DNA of 6,754 nt from Flavobacteriales bacterium UBA7443 (lineage in GTDB: Bacteria; Bacteroidota; Bacteroidia; Flavobacteriales_D; Sanyastnellaceae), in the NCBI GenBank assembly GCA_002477505.1, contig DLQB01000153.1, forward strand, positions 1 through 6,754. Direction: 5' to 3'. The notes beneath the pieces were generated by a model. That model saw only the letters and a program-made list of their open reading frames with translations, searched no databases and was not told the DNA's origin. Below, piece by piece: positions 4,547 through 6,754 of the stretch (position 1 is the stretch's first letter; each line of letters begins with the position of its first letter). Made by a program: the position numbers and the translations under genes.

Positions 4547-6478
4547 TTACTTCGAGACGATCCAGCGAAGCGTCTCCACCTCTCCTGGATACTCGATGCG
4601 CACGAGGTAGCAACCGGATAAGAGCTCAGAGGCATCCAATAGGACTAAGGCCGAAGATTCGCGCTCATTTCCATCCAGCTGGATGGACGGCATAGCCTCC
4701 TGCCCAGCGAGGTTGTAAACGCGGACGGTGACCTTTGCGGCTTGCGTCCGTTGAACCCTTAGCGTGGAGGAAGATGCGGTCGGGTTCGGCGCGATCGTGC
4801 TGCCGGTTGTGAAGAATGCTTCGAACGGATTTTTGGCACTCGGCGGGCCGAAAGTCTCGTCATCCGAATCTTCAATCCATTCCGCAGGACTTTCGATAAG
4901 CCCTTGAGGATCCTCGCAATCTCCGCCGTCGAAAATCAATGTTTGCACGAATACCCCCACGTTTCCGCTGCAATCGCTGGCGGTATAGGTGCGTTCAATT
5001 TCAAATGGGGTACCGTCACCGGCATTCGGATTGCCGCTCACAATGAAATCAGAATAATCGCTATCTAATCCAAAACCACAGTTGTCTTCCGCAAAAGAAC
5101 AGGGATCGGGCAAGGCGACTCCGACGCTCGGTTCAAAGCAGAGGGATACGGTGCTTTCGCAGCTGCTCTCCATAACGGGTGCAGTGGTGTCTACCGCATA
5201 TGTGTATTGCGTTTCGGATGTGAAATCACCGGAATTTGGGTTCAAGGAATTGTAAAATTGTGCAACGAACTCCTCTCCACAAGGCACATTTACAATAACG
5301 TCAGCACCCAGATCGACCACCAGGTCTCCTGCCAATCCCATGACGGATTGTCCCAACACTTCCCCTTCCCAAGCGAACCAACCACCCAAACCGTATTCGC
5401 AGTTCACGCTGTTTCCACCTTGACCAAGTTGAAAGCGTTTGCTCTCGTTGAATGGCATGTGCGATAACTGCAGCCAGGATCCATCATACCCCCCAGAACC
5501 GATCAGGTAAGACTGAGAATTCGCCATGCGATAAGTCATCCAATTTGCGGTATCTGCGTCGCATCCAAAGGCCGTCATTAAATCATGTCCGGGACTTTCA
5601 TTGAGCCACGTTTCCGCAGTTTGCATATCCTCCAAAACCAAATGCAAGTTCCATTTGAGGTTGTCATTCTCACTGTCTACAACCTGTCCTGTGACCAAAG
5701 CCACACCGTTGGAAAATCGGGTTAGGATGAGTGGGAATGATTCAACGAAATAATCAGATTCGGCCAGTCCGAGCTGCTCAGCCAGCCCGAAAAGTCGGAT
5801 TGCTCCGTCGGGGCCGTCGCCTTCAGCTGTATTCGCAAGATTGAAGCTTTGACTCCCAATGACCTCTCCAAAAAACGAAATCACCTCCAATGTATCTCCG
5901 GTGGAGGGGTCGATGGCTATGATGTCATTGTCTGTGCCACTCGGCAAGTCTGAAACGCACTGAACGGTGTCTGAATCAAACGCAGTGAGAAACACAGGCG
6001 CACAGTTCGTGCATCCCACGAGCAATCCATTGCAATCGTAATCCGGAAGGGGATATTCACACGATGAGGGGATGGAGAGTGTCGCTTCGCTGTCGAAGTT
6101 GCATGCGGTAAAATCCATGCATCCCGCGCAACTTTCAAAATCGCATGCGCCCTCATCTGGAATGGTGGCGGCATCGTCGAAATTGCATGCAAGTGGTGCG
6201 GTACAGCCCGCGCAAGAGAAGTATTCACAGGATAGGTCTGGGTACAACGCGAGCGGATCGAAGTTGCATGCAAATTCATTCATGCAACCGATGCACGACA
6301 AGTATTCACAAGAGCCGTCATCATCCGTGGCAGAAGCATCATAATTGCAAGCAAATGGATTTGTGCAACCTTCCTGAACGAACGCACTCGCCACTGAAAT
6401 ATTCACGGTGGTTAAGAGCATTGCCCATGCGAGGCAGCGCAGCAATCCAGTCAACTTGTATGTGGGTAGGCGATTCAT
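4547..6478 (-). CDS. Large secreted protein with four Cys-rich repeats and a C-terminal type IX secretion sorting domain
   Basis: The product is 643 residues. The start at 6478 is chosen because it gives a clean signal peptide (MNRLPTYKLTG..., hydrophobic core, likely cut after ASA at about residue 32); a start at 6514 would place 12 odd residues before it. Residues 37-149 are four tandem cysteine repeats of the type GC-x4-ACNFD...C-E-Y. Residues about 190-375 form a domain with a Trp- and Gly-rich end (FQLGQGGN...YGLGGWFAWEG) that I associate with marine flavobacterial extracellular proteins of unknown function. Residues about 376-530 contain DTTAP and TASDCSGNVGVFVQTLIFD, like HYR/beta-sandwich repeats found between adhesion domains. 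Residues 559-643 (APNPT...VRVYNLAGQ...GCYLVRIE...LRWIVSK) are a type A T9SS sorting domain, normally cleaved during export and attachment. The protein is expected on the surface or in the medium. No catalytic motif was seen. The gene is separated from leuS by 119 bp of A/T-rich sequence without a convincing promoter match. Confidence 0.88.
   Translation of the reverse strand: MNRLPTYKLTGLLRCLAWAMLLTTVNISVASAFVQEGCTNPFACNYDASATDDDGSCEYLSCIGCMNEFACNFDPLALYPDLSCEYFSCAGCTAPLACNFDDAATIPDEGACDFESCAGCMDFTACNFDSEATLSIPSSCEYPLPDYDCNGLLVGCTNCAPVFLTAFDSDTVQCVSDLPSGTDNDIIAIDPSTGDTLEVISFFGEVIGSQSFNLANTAEGDGPDGAIRLFGLAEQLGLAESDYFVESFPLILTRFSNGVALVTGQVVDSENDNLKWNLHLVLEDMQTAETWLNESPGHDLMTAFGCDADTANWMTYRMANSQSYLIGSGGYDGSWLQLSHMPFNESKRFQLGQGGNSVNCEYGLGGWFAWEGEVLGQSVMGLAGDLVVDLGADVIVNVPCGEEFVAQFYNSLNPNSGDFTSETQYTYAVDTTAPVMESSCESTVSLCFEPSVGVALPDPCSFAEDNCGFGLDSDYSDFIVSGNPNAGDGTPFEIERTYTASDCSGNVGVFVQTLIFDGGDCEDPQGLIESPAEWIEDSDDETFGPPSAKNPFEAFFTTGSTIAPNPTASSSTLRVQRTQAAKVTVRVYNLAGQEAMPSIQLDGNERESSALVLLDASELLSGCYLVRIEYPGEVETLRWIVSK
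6032..6370 (-). repeat. Four tandem 27-28-residue cysteine repeats
   Basis: Repeat openings GCTNPFACNYD, GCMNEFACNFD, GCTAPLACNFD and GCMDFTACNFD begin at residues 37, 64, 91 and 119 of the surrounding gene. The first three follow Cys-x5-Cys-x12/13-Cys-x4-Cys with two residues before the next unit; the fourth has a longer last gap (Cys140 to Cys149). At DNA level the ACNFD codons leave a recurrent 'gaagttgcatgc'-like word on the plus strand near 6095, 6180, 6260 and 6341. Cysteines recur at fixed places, so intra-repeat disulfides after export are likely. Confidence 0.9.
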
Positions 6479-6538
6479 TGGTGTATCAGAAGAAGATCCT
6501 GAGAATATACCCACAAATTCGGGCTTTTACCGCCAAAA

Positions 6539-6572
6539 AACAAGTCAAAACACACAAATAACAAGTCGAAAA
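6539..6572. repeat. 21-bp-spaced direct repeat AACAAGTC(a/g)AAAA in the leader of the Cys-rich gene
   Basis: AACAAGTC occurs at 6539-6546 and 6560-6567, followed by AAAA or GAAAA, in the 119-bp gap (6479-6597) between leuS and the Cys-rich gene. The gap is otherwise A-rich on this strand, with several CACAAAT words. The copies are two helical turns apart. It may hold -33-type TTG boxes on the minus strand (GACTTG), but no matching TAnnTTTG was found; CGAATTTG (6521-6514, minus) is the closest. Confidence 0.3.
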
Positions 6573-6597
6573 GGCAAAAAACACAAATGAACCAGAA

Positions 6598-6754
6598 TTA
6601 TACTGCAACGATATTGATGATTCGCCCCGGCACAACAATGACCTTTCGGATGGTTTTTCCTGCTATTTGGGCGATGGTTTTTTCGTGATTGAGCGCTGCA
6701 TCTTCCACTTCTTTCGGGTTCATTGTCGCGTCTAATTCCAGTTGGAAACGAACC
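6598..6754 (-). CDS. leuS: Leucyl-tRNA synthetase, C-terminal end (5' part outside window)
   Basis: Only the last 51 residues are visible, ending at TAA (6600-6598). The tail reads EDAALNHEKTIAQIAGKTIRK followed by VIVVPGRIINIVAV. The 'GK-TIRKVIVVPG+I+NIV' ending is the conserved C-terminal domain of bacterial class I leucyl-tRNA synthetase, which contacts the tRNA elbow; this form of tail is typical of Bacteroidota. The enzyme charges tRNA-Leu in the cytoplasm. The catalytic HIGH and KMSKS motifs would lie outside the window. No hairpin terminator is visible after the stop, only T-rich sequence on the minus strand, so read-through into the next minus-strand gene is possible. Confidence 0.88.
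   Translation of the reverse strand, partial: VRFQLELDATMNPKEVEDAALNHEKTIAQIAGKTIRKVIVVPGRIINIVAV

Overview
The window looks like a chromosomal piece from a marine- or aquatic-type Bacteroidota, most likely Flavobacteriales. The pointers are a C-terminal type IX secretion (T9SS) sorting domain, cysteine-rich 'GC-x4-ACNFD' tandem repeats typical of marine flavobacterial secreted proteins, promoters of the Bacteroidota form (TTG ... TAnnTTTG), few usable Shine-Dalgarno sequences, a tRNA without an encoded CCA, and a Bacteroidota-like leucyl-tRNA synthetase C-terminus. Base composition looks near 50% GC by eye, high for the order. The genus cannot be told from the sequence.

Layout. Positions 2-322 (+) hold the C-terminal end of a probable secreted beta-rich protein. 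It converges on an OmpA-type lipoprotein with a long coiled coil (341-1315, -). A short AT-rich divergent region (1316-1453) carries a good Bacteroidota promoter that drives a 39-residue small protein (1454-1573, +). This small gene runs nose to nose into an aldehyde dehydrogenase of the aminomuconate semialdehyde type (1580-3034, -). Upstream of the dehydrogenase and divergent from it is a tRNA-Gln(UUG) with its own promoter and a strong intrinsic terminator (3062-3243, +). Two minus-strand genes for exported proteins follow. One has a calcium-loop motif, a phage tail-fibre-like motif and exactly fourteen 14-residue beta-roll repeats (3268-4476). The other is a 643-residue protein with four cysteine-rich repeats and a T9SS sorting domain (4547-6478). 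The window ends with the 3' end of leuS (6598-6754, -).

How the genes fit together. Housekeeping functions (leuS, tRNA-Gln, a kynurenine/aminomuconate-type dehydrogenase, an envelope-anchoring lipoprotein) are interleaved with surface or secreted proteins. No operon beyond possible read-through along 6754 to 3268 is evident, and no defence, mobile or CRISPR system is present. The least ordinary items are the 14 x 14 repeat protein, the helically phased short repeats in the leaders of both exported-protein genes, and the promoter-equipped 39-residue ORF.
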